This document shows, one piece after another, positions 12,697 through 26,200 of a stretch of 64,000 nt of DNA. The notes under the pieces were generated by a model that worked only from the letters and a program-made list of their open reading frames with translations, searched no databases and was not told the origin of the DNA. Source of the DNA: Struthidea cinerea (Eukaryota > Chordata > Aves > Passeriformes > Corcoracidae); contig VZTI01005061.1 of NCBI GenBank assembly GCA_013397865.1, forward strand, positions 2,486,902 to 2,550,901, written 5' to 3'. The position numbers and the translations under genes are program-made. The stretch's first letter is position 1. Each line of letters starts with the position of its first letter.

Positions 12697-14308
12697 ATAT
12701 TCACAACACCATTTTCAATTCAAAAAGCATTGTAATTGTTGGGCATCATGGCTACCAGCTTCCAGATACTGGATGCAATTAAGTAACTCATTTCAGTGCA
12801 AAACAGCAAAAAAAATGCTTACATAAAAAGCTTTATAGAGAAAAAGAAAACAGCAAACACACAAGACTTTGATGCATTATTCTGCATCAAGGCCTGTGCA
12901 TTCACTGTAAAATCATTAAACATGAGAATGTACAGTGGTAACAAAAACATCAGCATTGTTTCTTTCCCCCTTTTATTAAAATTACAACATGGATAGTTTA
13001 AGGTTTGTCAAATACTGAATCTTCTATGTCAATTTGCTTGGCTTTATACATCTAGTTTGGGAGCACAAACAATTCTTATCCTCTCAGTAAGCAATCATGA
13101 CCATCACAAGTCTACACCCTGCGCTGAGAGCCAATAAATAAAATGCAAGAACTTGCTTTCACGTTTCAAATCTAAGATACTGACAATTATCATCCAGCCC
13201 CAGTCCAGCACAGCCCTTATGTGCCCACCTGAAACTATCAGCTCTATCCAATGATACCAGCTACTTTCTCAAGTGCCTCACAGGATCAGGGCCTCTGATT
13301 CACTTAATTACACACTCAGCAAACTATTTCTACATCCTTTGACAAGGGTGTAAGCAAACAGAAAGTTTCATAACTTAAGTAGAGAATATATTGAGACATA
13401 AAATACCTTAAGACTAGTAAAAGACCACAGGTATTCTCAAAATCGAATATAAAATGATTGATTTTCCTTATCTTCCATACAATTATGAAGCCTTTAAACA
13501 CATCTACATATTAGTTTCACATTTGAGGAGGCGGAAGGGAGTATATAACGATTTAAAAAAAAAGGAGAATTTACCAGAGGACGACAAACATTCCAGTAGT
13601 GATTAGAGAGCTTGCATGGATCATAAGAGGTATCTGTGCTCCAATATACATAAACCAAGAGGGAGGGGTAAGAAAAGAAAGATCAATCCCTCCTAAAAAG
13701 TTGGTAACTTAGATACACAGGCTCTCATGGGAAAGTGGAAGACCAAGATCCAAGCTGGGACCTTACAGATTTTTTTTTACATCTTTCCACTGCCTCCAGA
13801 CAACCTACTGAGCAACTGCCCTAAAAATCCCTGAGACATTTTGCTTTTCTAGATCATATCTTCAGCACTTTAAGTATGACCACACACCTCAGACAAAAAA
13901 TCTTCTTGATGATAATCCACCCTTGCAAAATGCTTCAGTTTTGACTTAACCAGCATTTTCAGATTAACAAGTACTCGCTTCCTCACCAGACAGCTTTTTT
14001 ATTTTGGCTACTCAGTCACTCTGGCTTCAGAACTGCAATGCTGTATTCATGTAGAACTACAGCAAGTTTATTTTTGTTTTCCTAAACTAACATGACAAAC
14101 TGAATGATACAGACACCAGATAAAGCCACCAGCTGCTAAATTTATGACTGTGTCTTAATAACAAATTTATGAAAAATTGTGCCGCAAACATTAAAGCTCT
14201 CAAGTAAAGCCTAAAAACAAAGTCCATCTGACAACTCCTCATGGAGAGGCTGCTTCTGCTATACCTGCTACAGATCTCAAAAATATAAAGCAGAAGAAAA
14301 ACTTAAAC

Positions 14309-14374
14309 AGAGAAGAGGAATTGAACCTCCATATCAGTGATCCAAGCCAACCACATAAAATTTCAGTGTTTTGC
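14309..14374 (-). pseudogene. Mitochondrial tRNA-Ser(UCN)-like relic
   Basis: On the minus strand this ~66-nt stretch contains TTATGTGGTTGGCTTG followed by ATGGAGGTTCAATTCCTC. These match in order and spacing the D-arm/anticodon region and the T-arm of vertebrate mitochondrial tRNA-Ser(UCN) as I recall it. The T stem (GGAGG/CCTCT) still pairs. The anticodon loop reads CTTGGAT rather than CTTGAAA, so the anticodon would be TGG instead of TGA, and the anticodon stem no longer pairs. It is therefore a dead nuclear copy, not a functional tRNA. Flanks do not resemble COX1 or tRNA-Asp, so it is either a very short NUMT or a retroposed tRNA. A chance or nuclear-tRNA-derived origin cannot be excluded. 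Confidence 0.45.
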
Positions 14375-14778
14375 CACACAGACACAATCTAAAAGCCAAG
14401 CTCCTCACCAGTCATAATGGCACAAAGGTTGGCATTATCAGTGCAGATATACAACTAGTAACTACTGCCAAGATTTTAGGATGGTATTTGCTGCTGACCT
14501 GAAATTAAGAAGGTTTCAGAAAAGCACACAATTAGATTAAAACCAGTTTCTCCACATCACAGAAACAACCCTTAGGCAGGCATATTTTACAAGGATTTGA
14601 AAAAGTAACAAATCAGCCAAGAAACAGTGAGTGTAATCTTCAGAGCGCTTTTCCACAAATACAAACACTAGTGCACAAAGGAATGGTCAGCTTTCAAGTA
14701 AGTACTGCAGGCCTCACAAATCCATTTAGCAGCGAGCTAGGAGGGTCTAACTCAACAATACAGTTTTGCAGCCAAAGG

Positions 14779-14799
14779 AAAAAAAAAAAAAAAAAAAAA
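14779..14799. repeat. Poly(A), 21 bases
   Basis: An uninterrupted run of 21 A on the plus strand. No recognisable retroposon body lies immediately upstream, so it is listed as a homopolymer only. It is likely length-polymorphic. Confidence 0.9.
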
Positions 14800-17700
14800 G
14801 ACTTGTTAAAAACTAGAAATCATCGTGTTTTAAGAGAAGAAAAGGCAAGTCTCACCTTTTCTCCTGTTCTTTCCTCTATTTTTTTCTTACTTGCTGATCA
14901 AGACAAGACCAGCAATACTTCTTCCTTCCTCATCATCGCCTTAAACTAGACAGAAAACTTCTGAGTTTCAGACACAGCAACAAATCCATAAGAGTGAGTA
15001 AAAAGAAAATCATCCCTCAGTGACCCTCAAAATCCTTTAATGCCATGAAACCATTCACTCTGTCCCTTCAACAGACCCAACCTGCAGATCTATCACGGTT
15101 CTTGCCGTAACATAGATCATCTTTGCTCCAGCCAAACAAAAAACATTGCATAGTTACAGGCAAGGACTGGATTTTTCTCAATGTAAATAAATGAAATGAT
15201 CAAATTCAAGAAAGAAGGCACTGTATTATGAGTTTGCTATGGAAACAGGAGTAGCTGTATTGGGCCAGTTCGTGTAGCTCACAGACTGGAAGGGCAACGC
15301 CTTCTCCACTTTAAGGAAGAAAGAAACAAATAGGACACACACACTTCTCATGCTGTTCCACAGTCTGGAGTTTAGCATCTTCCTGGTGTGAAGCTCATAT
15401 TCCCACCATGCTGGACACAAGTCATTCACGAATGTTTTCTTCATGGACTTAAGAAACTATGTTTTGTACTTTCAGATTATGCATTGAAACATTATATTCC
15501 ATGTCCCACATAAAATACACAGTAGTTGGAACCACCATCTCATAGCAGACAAGTTTCTTGCATGAAACGAAGAGGTTTTTGCAACTACAGAACACAGTTT
15601 TACAAGAATAATGACTGAAATCCTGAAATGCATCTACAAAATTGAAAAACAACAGCCACGAAAATAATAGAGAGAAAGGTAACAAAAGACTGTCTTCTGC
15701 AAAATACATTCGAAGTTACTCTTTCCCTATATGTCAGCAAAGAAACTATGGAATTTTGTAGGGAATATCTTAAAACACTTCACCATCACATGCTTTCAAA
15801 AATACTCTTCCTTCTAAGATCTGCCAGGGCTATTACATGGAACTGCTTTGTGGCCCATCACATGCACACCACCCATATTTAAACCTCTATCAGCACATGT
15901 ACACTTAACAAAAAGGACACAGTTGTTAGGCACAGATAGACCCTGCAATTACTGGTCTTACTGACACACTTGTTTTACAGCATAATTGGCCCCAAACGGT
16001 ATCCATATCATCATCACTACTTCTTTCTCCTAGAAATACACGCACCAAGAACACAGACAGTGTTATTATTAGTAACAAACTCCCAAACACATATTGCCAT
16101 TCTTGCTATATATTTTGAAAACTTATTAATAGTGAGATGGCTACCTATTGCTTATAAGATTATAAATTATAGCTGACTTCCTAATAAATATTGATATATA
16201 AAATGAGAAAATCTGATAGAAATTCAGCTACACTCATTGCAGACTTCGGCAATAAAAATATTATAGCTAAATATAATATAGTATGGAACAAACAGAGGAC
16301 TGATTTACAAAGTAAAATCTGCATCCCCAAAAGAAATAGGAATAAAAACAAGAGCTGAGACTTAACCAAAAAACCAGTTTGAGAACAACTGGCTTAAACA
16401 GCAGGTTACCTTAAGCAAGGTACTACTGTGTGTGCATATCCATGTCATGGGCAGTCCCTTGGCCACTTACGTTAAAATATTTTCATACGTGCAGGTGGAT
16501 TAATTAAATTTGACTTAAGATTAATCTTCGTGTATGACGGAGGTTTCCTGCTTATAATTTTTCAGTGTCTTCTGCTAAACATGTAATATTTAGGTATGTG
16601 AATTAACAAGCAAAAGAACATGCCGCTACAGCAACTGGAGAAGGACAGAACTTGTGCAATGTAACTCCACTTACCTCTCAGGTCTGTGGAGGGAGTAAGT
16701 TGTACAATTCCTGCCTGAGCTCAGGTTTCAAGTGGTGAAGCAACTCCAGGGAGTGTTCCCTATCAAAGGGCAGAACATTCCTGCAATACTGGCTTGGTTA
16801 GGGCACTAAAGAGCATACAGAACCTTCACAAGTGAATTTTCGGCATCCTTTATTCTTTTATGTAAATGTATACAGTATAATGACAATTTGCTTGGGCTTA
16901 CAATAAACTAACTGATTTTAAGCAGCTTAATAAATAAGCAGTTGGTTAAGCAGGTAATTAACTGAAATTTAATTTATCCAAGAGTGCAGCCAATTTGCTG
17001 ACTTGATGCGAACTTTCTCTAAAAGAACGCTTGATGTAATGTACAGAAAAACAACCACCTTAACACATTACTGTAGGCACATGTGCATGCAAGGACATGA
17101 GAAATTTCGTTTTCCATGGCTCATCGAAAGCACCTTAAGAAGCTCATGCATTGCCAGATTTCCATTTGTTTAGGAGCTCGTATTTTAGCAACCCAGAAGG
17201 CATGGATTTGCACTGTGGCCCACCTGCTCATTTGGGTCCAACACAGTCCATGCATTTCTTACAAGAAGTAGAAAAGTAGGTCAGACTCATAGAAGACCCA
17301 TGTCCTTATAACAAGATGCAGCTTGAATATATTAAGTAAAATGCAGACCCCATTGTTACTAACATCATTCAGACAACCTAATTTTATACATATATCTATC
17401 TAAAAAAAAAACCTATTGAAAGTACAAGAAAAGACAATTTTGAAGGTTTAAACAGAGTAATACAACATACTGCAATTCAAACAAACCCTGGGGTACACCT
17501 AGAGCCCATCTTCATATATGTTTACTGAAAACATGTTAGTGACACCACATTAAATGTTTTAATCCAAACTAGTTTGAAAATGCTAAACATTAGCTGGTTG
17601 TGCACTTTTCTGAGGGAATTCCACACTAAGTCCAAAGAAAAGGTTTGAATTTTTTATCTTTCAAAAATTTGTTTTGAAAGCTTTCAGCAATTCTGATGCA

Positions 17701-17800
17701 GTACACAGCTTCAGGACATTCCTTATAAATAAAAGCAGAGTAGAAATGCATTTTCATTTAAGTGAATCGACCCATGCACTACAATCCTGAACTTGTTCCA

Positions 17801-17868
17801 ATGGGAGTTGGACTTGATGATCCTTGCAGGTCCCTCCCAACTCAGGATATTCCACGATTCTGTGATTC
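17801..17868 (+). mobile_element. CR1 LINE 3'-end fragment
   Basis: GAGTTGGACTTGATGATCCT, then a GGTCCCTCCCAACTCAGGATATTC stretch and terminal GATTCTGTGATTC, is the signature 3' terminus of avian CR1 non-LTR retrotransposons. Only about 70 bases remain. This is usual, because CR1 copies are heavily 5'-truncated and lack a poly(A) tail, ending instead in an octamer-like repeat. It lies antisense to PTPN4, is non-coding and is immobile. Confidence 0.88.
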
Positions 17869-20800
17869 CTTCCTGCTTTCTGCTGACCAAATAATGGAAA
17901 GTATCCATCATTCATTAAAGTTGATATGTAAACATTGGCTTATTTCACTTTGCAGTCACCAGGTGCAAGGCTTCCAGTAAGACTTCTAGCCAGGCAACAG
18001 CATCATTAATGATTCCAGGCTCTATCAAACCCTTCTGTTTTATTTCTAAGTTTATATAATATCAGTTATATATAAATTGACCACATTCATTCTACTTAAG
18101 GAAGATCATATACTCCTGAAAAGTTATCGTATGGCCACTTACTAAACTTTCCCTAAAACTTCCCTGAAAAAGAGCGATATCACATTTTTACTGTTGACCA
18201 ACTGGGACAGCTACTGTGACTGTGCAATGCAACTACAGCCCCTGATTCTTCAGTGCTCCTACATTCCCAGACAGTTGTGGAAAGAGAGCACTGGATACAA
18301 GGAGATACTGGCTTTGGAAGTTAGGAAGTTGACTCCCCAACTTCTCTCCATTGGTGGGTAACCAGACTCTGCTCTCTTTAGCCTGGTACCTGCATGGGGC
18401 TGGCAGTTCCAAAACTCTCCTGCTCCTGGGTCAGGGAGTCCTGCATCCTTCCTTACAGCCTGACCAGTCTCCACACTTCCTGTGTGAAAACAGTACACAA
18501 ATTTAGCTGATCTGCAGCTGCTTCTATACATTCCTCCAAGATTTCTGCTATCTGCAGACACTCTGAGCTGCTTGATCAAATCCCTCATGGATGCCAGAAG
18601 TATAGAACAGCAAAGGAAAATCCTACTTCACTTCTGAAAGCCATAAAGAGAAACATACTCGTGCTCCTCAAAACATCCATTATCTCACCTACATTTCAAT
18701 GAATAAGCTACTCATAAATCCTCCTTTTCCACATCCTCAACCATAGGAAGAGCCAAATCTAACAAAAAAAAGCATCAATTCCTAAAGTATATATGACAGT
18801 TTCTGAAAATTTTGGGCCCAAAGCTCAACAGCTGAAAGAAAAGAAGTTGAATTTAGCCCCTCTCCTCCACCATCAGCTTTTCCTACACATGAACCAGTAG
18901 CAGAGAACTAATTTGATAATCTAGCCACTTACTCAGGTAAGTTTCTAAGATTGTTAATGCATCTCATTTCATGAGCATAAGGATTTCACGGGGTTGGCTG
19001 TGGATTTCAGTGCAGTCTTGATGCCTAAATTAGTAAGTATTCTCAGTTAAAAAATTACTCAAGGACTTCATTTTAAATTAAGGCATCCTTGAATAATGCT
19101 TTTTATCTACTCTGACAAGGGGTTTCAAATCTGAACAACTGCTGTGTGATATCAAGCAGGATTTTCACTGTTAAAATCACATAATTACTAATAGAGGCAA
19201 AGGTTAAAGATGAAACACCTTGCTCTGTCACTCCCAGATTTTCATACTTTCTAACATAAAAATAATAACTAATGAGTGTTCAGTCTACACAGGATAGTGG
19301 CAAATCTGTTAGAGACAGCTGGAGGCTGCACACCAGAACACAGCAAATTACTGAGATAGTACTGCAGCAAGCAACTATTTCCTCTGAAAAATAAACTATT
19401 TGGACAATTTGACAATTCCCTCCCTTGCTCCTCCCTGCCCCCAAGAAGAAGGGCACAGCTAACAGAGAAGCCTATTATAGATGACACTTCTATCTAATTA
19501 AATGTCAATACTCATTATGCTTGAACTGCATGCACCATGCTCACGAAAAAGCCTCTCAAATTCAGCTGATCCCTTTCTCTGTTTTGAGTCTGAAGTAGGA
19601 CAATACAGGAAGACAGTTATCTGCTTTGCTTTACTCCTGTATGTAACATATCAGGAAACACAGAACAGCAAGATAAAATTCATCAGTTTGAGATTACAAC
19701 ACCTACTGGCAGTTTAGGAGCAATACTAATAAAAAAAAAAGAGTTCTTACAAACCATGCCATCAACAGTGACAATTATTTTGAACCTAAAACCTTTATGT
19801 CCTCCCTTTCTATGCTCAGTCATGTTTCTCATGCAGACAGTAACCTTTCCATCTTCACTGTCCGGGGCTCTAGATGAGACAACAGCCTGAGAAGATATTA
19901 AAATTTCTTTGGCAAGGAAAAAAGTAAAAAAAGAAAGGCAAATAGACTTATAAATTCCAAACAGCTCGATATGGTTCATTTTAAACCCACTTTTCAGCTT
20001 CAAATTTTACTCTTAGAGAACACCTGTCCAAACCACGTTACAGTTTTGAAGTGTCAGAGATGCTGAAGAAATTTGACCAATGCACACTAAAAGCCTGCAG
20101 CCAAGAAAGAGCTAGAATGAAAACAGTCAGACCCTTCCCCACCCCCGCCATCCTACTTCATCAGGGCCCCCACTTCCCTTTTCACTGCAAGAGTCCTACA
20201 GGCCAGAGTGTGAACAAATGCAAAGACAACAGAAAGCCTTCTTCCAGCTAGTTCCTGCCAGCTCATGGCTCAGTACTCACTGACCTGATGATAACAATAC
20301 TGCAGAAGAGACAGGACTTTTGCATCACTTTTAAATGATGCAAGAAAAATATCCAGAGTGCACATGCCTTTAGGCAAAGTTTCACAGCCATCACCTATGG
20401 TTATTCACCATCAACACAAACCCATCTGTCCTGCAGGTGACACACTGAAGCCATAATCAGACTGGACGCATCACATGAATTTGTGCAGCTGTTTTGTTTC
20501 TGACCTGGAGACTTTTCATTTCTAGGTGCTACTCGGGTTAGGCAAGTTTTATGAAACAAGTCACACATACATTTGAACAAGATGTGTGAAGAACCTCACA
20601 TGAGGTTTCAGAGATTACTTATGAGCAAAAGTGTAGAAAATTTCTCTACAATATGCAATACACCCATACACACCTTAAGAAACCAGCAAGAAAAGCACAC
20701 CTATCACTCTATTAAGCAATGGACTGTAACTGATATTCAAGAATCACCTGATCACAGTGTGATTGCTTTACAGAATGGTTTAGGAAAGCCATACAATGGT

Positions 20801-22940
20801 GTGAAGAAACATACAGAAGGCAGCTGAGGCTAGAAATGTCTTTAAATAATGATACTGGTATCATTTAAGGCCTGTTATGTGAAAACACAAGTTGATGGCA
20901 AGCACCAGCTACAGCAGTGCCAGCTTGTGAGGCAGCAAGGACACAGAGAGGGAAGAGGCCCCGGGTGCACAGCTGTGGCCACGGCACAACTCACACCACT
21001 TCAGCCGGGGCCAGGCAGCAAACACACACAGGCACTGTGGCAGCAGCAGCCCACACTCCTGCAACAAGCCACTGAGGATGGAAAGGACAAAGCTAGCAGA
21101 CAAAAAAATTAAATCTAAGCTTATTTTAAAAAAAGCCAACCAATCCCCGTGGAAGGGCAGATAGCTGAAGCAGTCAGTAAATGATATGTCTGCCAGGAAA
21201 AAAACAACCAACAAAGCAGGAAGAGGAGCACTGTTTAAATATCACTAAATGGTGACTTCAACTATCCTCCTTTATTTGAAAAATACTATAAATTAAACAA
21301 ATATACAAATGCATTAAGGACATAAAGCTTCATTACTAGGAATAAATAGAAGAGTATTCCAAGTGAGTTCCACCTCCATTATTTTAAACTCAATTCTATC
21401 CATAACCTGCCCTTGTTTGAAAATAGCATTAAAAATGCTAATCCATGACCCCCACACAGATGATTACAACATCTAACTCTTCCTATTCCTGGAGCTGGAT
21501 CTCTTATTCTTGCTTTTATGACTCAATGCTATAATAAGATGTAATAAATGAAGACTATAACGAAACATTACTAAAATATCTCAGTAGAGACTTCTCAGAA
21601 TAAATCTAAAATATTTTTTAAAATGTGTTCTTGAACTAGGCTAAATAGATTTGAATAGATCTTTCATTAAAGGGAAATCTGGCTCTGACACAACTCTAAG
21701 CTCAGGAAGCCTAAATATTTACCTATCAAAAGAAAAAAGAGCTGAAATCAGTGCAAGTTCAGACAAAGTACAATCAGAAGCACCAGGTGATAACAACTTA
21801 GTATTTACTATCTTGCTTAAGGGGGGGAGGGAGGGGAAGGAAGAACATACACCCCCACCTCAAACCCCCCAAAACCAAATTTCTTCCTACAGTTTTCCTC
21901 AAAGGTATCAAGGCGTAACTAAATTTGATTCCCCTTTGCAATATGACTTAAAAGAAGACTTCTTCACCTATTAAAAAAAGGACTTTACAGTTCTCTACAG
22001 ACCCAGTAGAAAACAAAAGCTTGTCAGTGTATAAAAAGAGTCTTTTAAATTTTTGAGCTTTTAATGCTCAACTGCCTGTAGCTAGAATAACCAAGTACAG
22101 TCCTTTCATGACACTAATTATTAGCAGCTCTAAACTTCAGCAACAGCCCAACTACACATGCTGAATCGAGGAAATGTAGCAAGCGAAAATTAGGTATTGA
22201 TTTCAGCTTTTCCATCTACAAATAAGAGGGCTTTTTTAACACAATTAAAGAAATCAAAAAGAGGAAAGTTACATGCAAATAACTGCTGGTCTTCAACAGC
22301 TGTTCACCATTAAGCAGATAAAAGGGGTAAAACACCAAATGATGCAAAGTTACACATTCTAATCTGGTGTGACTGTAAATGAACCCAAATCCCATATCCT
22401 GTATGTTGTAGAAGCCTCAACCACAATTATCTGAAAACAACACTGACAGAAAGCATATGATGGATAATATCTGTGGGCTTGCTATGAGCCACTTGAGCAC
22501 CCACACATCAATACTGCTGCACGCTGAAGGACCCGCAAGCCCAGAGCAGCCAGTGGAACTGGCAGCTGTAGTTCCAGCCATGACATCTGTGTTGCCAAGC
22601 CTTTGAAGTTAAAGGCAGCCTGAACTGAAAACAAACTGGCAAAATTCAGAAAAAGCTTTTATTCTACTCTTAGCCAACTTCAAGTTGAATTTTGGCTGGC
22701 ACTAAAACTAAGGTATTAGACAGGGGGAGGAAAAGTTGTCTGTATATATTTTGTTCAGAGTTGCGAAACCTAAGCCAAATTATTATCAGTAGATTTAAAC
22801 ACAGCAGATGCTAATTCTATGGCTCAGTATAACCAACTGGACACTTTCCATCAAAATTAGTTTTTAATCAGAAATGCCATTGCCATAAAATAGAAATTTC
22901 CATGTAGAAAATTTCAGTTTTGCCAAAACCCACCAATTTT

Positions 22941-23290
22941 CCGCTGGAAACATTAAAATAATGCCTATTTGGCTACCTGCCTGGAAAACGCTTGTCAACT
23001 CCGCTTCTTCCTCCAGCAGAAAACAAACCAAGGGATGTCTTCTGGCAGTGCTGCCCAGAAAAGTGACCTCACTCCATCCGTGCCCCTGGCTTTCAGCCAC
23101 CCTGCCTTGCGCTCCGGGCACTCGGCCTCTCCACAGCGCTGTGGCTGTGAAAGGGAGCAGGTCGCGTTGTGGTTGGCCATGGGATGTGCACTCGAGAGAC
23201 CCCAAAGCACACCAGGGAACCGGAACAAGTTGCTTCCGCATGAGGCAAGATCAGTTTTGCTGGTGCACCTGCCCAGTTGCAAAAGGACAA
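22941..23290. other. CpG-enriched GC-rich patch inside intron 1
   Basis: I count 13 CpG dinucleotides between 22941 and 23280, in an intron that is otherwise CpG-poor. Several frames are open on both strands (for example about 174 codons on plus and 125 on minus), which is expected of GC-rich, stop-poor DNA. None of the translations is recognisable. It might be an alternative promoter or first exon, an enhancer, or a decayed repeat. The sequence alone does not decide. Confidence 0.4.
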
Positions 23291-26200
23291 TCCTATTTTA
23301 CATCATCCCAAATGTTAAGGTCTCCTTTTATTTATTTCTTTATTTACTATATTTTACAAGTTCACGTTAGCTTAAGTAAGTATTCTTCTGACTTACCTTT
23401 GCCTCCTCTCAAAGACTTTCTTTATAGGAAACAATTTCCATTTTCAAGCCAGTTTAAGACTACAAACTCAAAATTATTTGATTAAATCTGACAATGAAAA
23501 TATCACTCATGTTCAAAGAATCAAATCTCATAATCATTCACACGAAATGGAATTTTTAAAAGGAAAAAAAAATCTGTTTTGTAGGTTTAGTTTCTTCAGC
23601 AAAGTATCTTAAAGGTGTCTATACTCCTCATATTTGTAAATTGCACAAACCCACTTTCTAAAAACTGTATCTGTACTTCTTACAAAGTGAAACTCTGAGC
23701 CAAACCAAAAGTTTTCCAAAATCGTGGCATACTGACCTGAACAGTCACATCCTGTCAGGGGTTATGACAGGCAGACTGCAGGCCCCCTGCACTCATCTGC
23801 ATGCATTCACAGTTTTGTGAATTGTTAAACTACACTCAAATTTGGACATAAACGAGTAAGAAGATAAATTATCTTCAAGCATATTTCTAAGAGTATCTAA
23901 AAATACTTTTCCTTTTGGGATGAACTTCCCACTCTTGAAAATAAATTGACAAATTTACAGAAGCATCTGTAAAAAAAATGCTGGAAGGAAACATAATACA
24001 AGACAAAAAGGATCCAAAGTTACATAAAAGTTTATAATTCTTACCAGGGTTCATCAAACCAGTCTTCCAAAGATCCCTTAAAGTTTTATTTTTTTGTTTC
24101 TGAATATGACTGTTTTCTTCCTTTTACCTTTTGTTCTTTATAAAATTACACAGTAATACTTGAAAGTTTCCACAAAATTAAATTAACAAAAATAGCAGAC
24201 ACTATTAATGGTGTGAAAAGCAACATAACACTGTCAAGGCTAACTATGATTATACTGTGGGGTGGAGGTGGGGAGCAGAAATCCCTACATTCCTATATCC
24301 AAGAAGTAAAGGCACAAAGTTGAAGGCATACAATTGGAAAAGGCAGAAAAGCTAAAAAGACAGAGTTTTTAATGCACTACAGCTCCAGAATGAAGATACC
24401 ATGTTACCCAAGTGAAACTAAAATTCACTGACAAACTGTATTTCTGTATTATACATCTCATCTATTCAATCCCAGACCTTTAATGCGAAATTAAATTTCT
24501 TTTACTAACATATTAGCAAATCACTTTACAGGTATAGGGTATACATCTTCAATAAAGAAAAAGCCATCCAGTGTATTTACATTTAATAAAATATCAACTG
24601 AGAAAAATTATCTTACCATTTTGTTTGGAGCTGGAAACTTCTACAATGAGCTTCCATTCAGAACCAGCAAGAAACTTTCAATTCGGTTGGACTGAGATTA
24701 ATTAAATGCAATTATTCTACTATTTACTCAGTTTATTTTTAGAAGGAAAACAACTTCTACCATCTCCTCTAATGCATTCATGTTCAGGAAGACAGAGGCT
24801 TTAATACTTGTTTATCATATTGGCTCAGTCCAGCATCAAGTTTCACATCCGCTGAAAAAACAGGCACCTAACTATGGTACAACCAGTTATTCAACTAAAA
24901 ACAGAGCAATAAAAGAAACATCACAACTCCAATGGAATAAAATATTGCCAAGAAGCGCAAATGAACCCACACATGCAGAGTTTGTGTGTGCTGAAGGTAA
25001 AGAGCAAAAGGCTATTAAAAGGAGAAAGTACTACAAAATTATAAAAGGCTATTTATAGGCTTCATGTCATGCTACTATTTAATCACACTGCTATTTTTGC
25101 TTTCTCTCATGTATTTATCACCTCTAAGGAAGAACAAAACCTCAAATGCAGTTTAATCACCTGCATATCACAGGGCCTTCAACTGCACTTACTTAGTTCT
25201 CTGCTGCTCCCAAGAACTTTATTTCATCAGGCCAAATCGATTTCCTGCACATATCTCCTGCCACAACACAATGTGGGAAGGGCCCATCAGCCCTGGCGAT
25301 GCCTTGACAGTAATCAAATTACCTCTTATTCTGCCGTGTAAGATAACCAGAGATCTGGAAGGACCTTGTAAAAATATGTTCCCTGTCACTAAAGCTGCAG
25401 TATGGTTCAAATCCCCACCCTGAGCCTCTTCACTGTGCTGCAGCTGAAAGCACACAGTTATGTCTCAGCTGAGAGGATGGGGGCAAGTGCAGGTTTTGAT
25501 TTTTTCCTCTACCACAACTCTAAATGCCAACTTCATTGTAACCACAGCCCAATACAGAAGCCCACATGTCATCAAGGCAAATCTTCTCCAGCTTGTGGTA
25601 CGAAAGACCGAACCAATTTTTTTTTTCTTCTCAATAAAGCCTAATCCTAAGAAAACCATGCTGTCAGAGATGATTACATATCTAGTCACTAAACTCTGAG
25701 TAAGTGTAACACAAATGAAGTTTTCTACTATATTGCCTATAACTGGCATCTGCATCTTCACAATAAAATAATCCAACCACAATAGTTGCTCTCAGAAGAA
25801 GTCTTAATCCAGTGATTAATTTAGCTTTCTATGCCAGAAAGTCATACAACTTGCACAGAAAATTACTGTTAAAAATGAACTTATGCTACTTTACTGTTCG
25901 ACTGTATACAGGAGAGACTGCCACGTTCTGGCCTTGAACAATCTTTTCTCACTATATTAAAACTAAGGACATAGCATTCTTTTTCTCTTTGAAGTCAAAG
26001 GACTAAAGATGTAGACTTGATTTAAGAGCCTTGTATGCAAATTAATTTACCTTTCAACATAGAGCAGCTTTACAAAATGCTTAGCAAAAACCCCATTTAG
26101 ATAGTCTCTTCCACTATAGTGCAGCTAACAGAGGTTACTGTAAGAGAACAGAAGCAATTATAGCCCCCAGGCTGTTAGAAACCAGAAGTTTGCAGGGCTG

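Noticed and set aside
22864..23485. Four overlapping ORFs (65-174 codons) as a nested gene
   Set aside because: Multiple competing frames on both strands point to base composition, not coding. The patch is kept only as a CpG-rich finding.
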